A program made the translations under genes and the position numbers. 64,000 nt of DNA from Guyparkeria sp016278265 (GTDB taxonomy: Bacteria > Pseudomonadota > Gammaproteobacteria > Halothiobacillales > Halothiobacillaceae): NCBI RefSeq assembly GCF_044582145.1, contig NZ_JBDODO010000003.1. One strand, 5' to 3'. Below, in pieces: positions 63,094 to 64,000 of the stretch. Under the pieces are notes generated by a model. The model saw only the letters and a program-made list of their open reading frames with translations, was not told where the DNA came from and did not search any database. The number at the start of each line of letters is the position of its first letter. Position 1 is the stretch's first letter.

Positions 63094-64000
63094 TCACTCG
63101 GCGATCTGCGCCGCCGGGCGGGAAAACGATACCGGGGGCGGCTCTTCGTTCTCGAAGGTCACCACCTCATAGGCCGATTCCCGGGCCAGCAACGCACGCA
63201 GCAGCTGATTGTTCAGGGCATGCCCCGACTTGTGACCGGTGAAGCTTCCGATCACGCTGCAACCGAGCAGATAGAGATCGCCGATGGCGTCGAGGATCTT
63301 GTGCTTGACGAACTCGTCACCGTAACGCAGGCCATCCTCGTTGAGGATATGTTCCTCGCCGACCACGATGGCGTTGTCCACCGAACCACCCAGCGCCAGG
63401 TTGCGCGAGCGCATCATCTCGAGATCGCTCATGAAACCGAACGTCCGGGCGCGCGCGACTTCCTTGACGAAGCTGGTCGAGGAGAAGTCGATCTCCGCCA
63501 GGCGCGCCGACTTGTCGAGCACCGGGTGGTTGAAGTCGATCGACATCGCCACGCGAAAGCCCTCGTGCGGGTCGAAGCGCACCCAGCGATCGCCGTCGAC
63601 CACCTCGACCGGCTCGAGGATGCGGATAAAGCGCTTATGGGCGTCCTGCTCCTCGATGCCTGCCGACTGGATCAAGAAAACGAACGGGCTGGCGCTGCCG
63701 TCCATGATCGGCATTTCCGGCCCGTCGATCTCGACCACGCAGTTGTCGATGCCCAGGCCGGCAAGCGCCGACATCAGGTGCTCGACTGTGGAGATCTTCA
63801 CCCCATCCTGAACCAGCGTGGTGGACAGCTGGGTTTCGCCGACATTGAAGGCGTGACCCGGGATCGTCGCATCGTTGCCGAGGTCAACCCGGTGAAAGAC
63901 GATACCGGTGCCGACAGGCGCCGGCCGCAGGGTCAAACGGACCTGCTCGCCGGTGTGCAGACCGATCCCCGTGGCGCGGATGGTATTTCGGAGTGTGCGT
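63094..64000 (-). CDS. lpxC: UDP-3-O-acyl-N-acetylglucosamine deacetylase LpxC (5' end truncated by the window edge)
   Basis: The visible 302 codons lack only the first few residues of the protein. The zinc ligand His in STVEHLMSA and the pair His/Asp in VKHKILDAIGD are visible, and GHKSGHALNNQLL near the C-terminal end matches the catalytic region. LpxC makes the committed step of lipid A biosynthesis. A terminator follows. The start lies just beyond the right edge. Confidence 0.96.
   Translation of the reverse strand, partial: RTLRNTIRATGIGLHTGEQVRLTLRPAPVGTGIVFHRVDLGNDATIPGHAFNVGETQLSTTLVQDGVKISTVEHLMSALAGLGIDNCVVEIDGPEMPIMDGSASPFVFLIQSAGIEEQDAHKRFIRILEPVEVVDGDRWVRFDPHEGFRVAMSIDFNHPVLDKSARLAEIDFSSTSFVKEVARARTFGFMSDLEMMRSRNLALGGSVDNAIVVGEEHILNEDGLRYGDEFVKHKILDAIGDLYLLGCSVIGSFTGHKSGHALNNQLLRALLARESAYEVVTFENEEPPPVSFSRPAAQIAE

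Overview
The window is a GC-rich (roughly 65% by eye) stretch of chromosome, almost fully coding, from what looks like a free-living, motile gammaproteobacterium. The evidence is gene order: rppH-ptsP, uvrY-uvrC, yceD-rpmF-plsX-fabH with divergent maf, tamA-tamB, surE-pcm-yqaA-nlpD-rpoS, and an lpxC/dciA/secA/argJ region are all gammaproteobacterial neighbourhoods. FleQ-type control of flagella through a sigma-54 promoter and UvrY/GacA point the same way. A halophilic or sulfur-oxidising Chromatiales-like lineage is plausible, but this is inference; nothing in the window fixes the genus. No insertion sequence, prophage, CRISPR array or rRNA operon was seen.

Layout. 1-1.5 kb: a truncated unknown gene and an H-NS family gene with its own promoter. 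1.5-10.7 kb: the flagellar operon fliE-F-G-H-I-J-K (minus strand), preceded by fleQ; a near-consensus sigma-54 promoter lies between fleQ and fliE. 11-12.8 kb: a divergent two-gene unit encoding a second FliK-like protein and a free-standing FlhB C-terminal-domain protein. 12.9-13.3 kb: a Pro-Arg-His tRNA operon with a clear promoter and terminator. 13.3-19.6 kb: ptsP, rppH, a HAD phosphatase, dcd, an EipA-like lipoprotein and a haem-motif periplasmic protein. 19.6-28.3 kb: a large MscS channel, uvrC, uvrY, a CYTH triphosphatase, then fabH, plsX, rpmF and yceD. 28.3-31.7 kb: maf, an unusual uppP, an inositol-phosphatase family gene and a YugP-type zinc peptidase. 31.7-39.4 kb: overlapping tamB, tamA and parE. 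39.5-46.5 kb: a CnoX-like thioredoxin, a CDF transporter, a secreted GlcG-like protein and a likely transport unit (DUF294 nucleotidyltransferase-like protein, DUF4212 subunit, sodium:solute symporter). 46.2-53.4 kb: a small membrane protein, pepA, a MarR regulator, and the rpoS-nlpD-yqaA-pcm-surE block. 53.5-64 kb: an Smr protein, an unknown exported protein, a Nudix/ThiE-like fusion, argJ, a DUF945 protein, secA, dciA, a flavin reductase-like protein, a receiver protein and lpxC, which runs off the right edge.

How it fits together: FleQ (sigma-54 activator) and the fliE promoter explain flagellar basal-body expression; RpoS, UvrY and H-NS are global regulators of the motility/stationary-phase switch; TamA/TamB, NlpD, LpxC, UppP, SecA and PlsX/FabH cover envelope building. 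The points most worth a second look are the FliK2/FlhB-tail pair, the loss of a conserved glutamate in UppP, the coupled parE-tamA-tamB-yugP overlap chain, the DUF294/symporter unit with an EF-hand-like loop, and an unassigned Cys/Met-bearing exported protein. Most of the rest is ordinary core genome.
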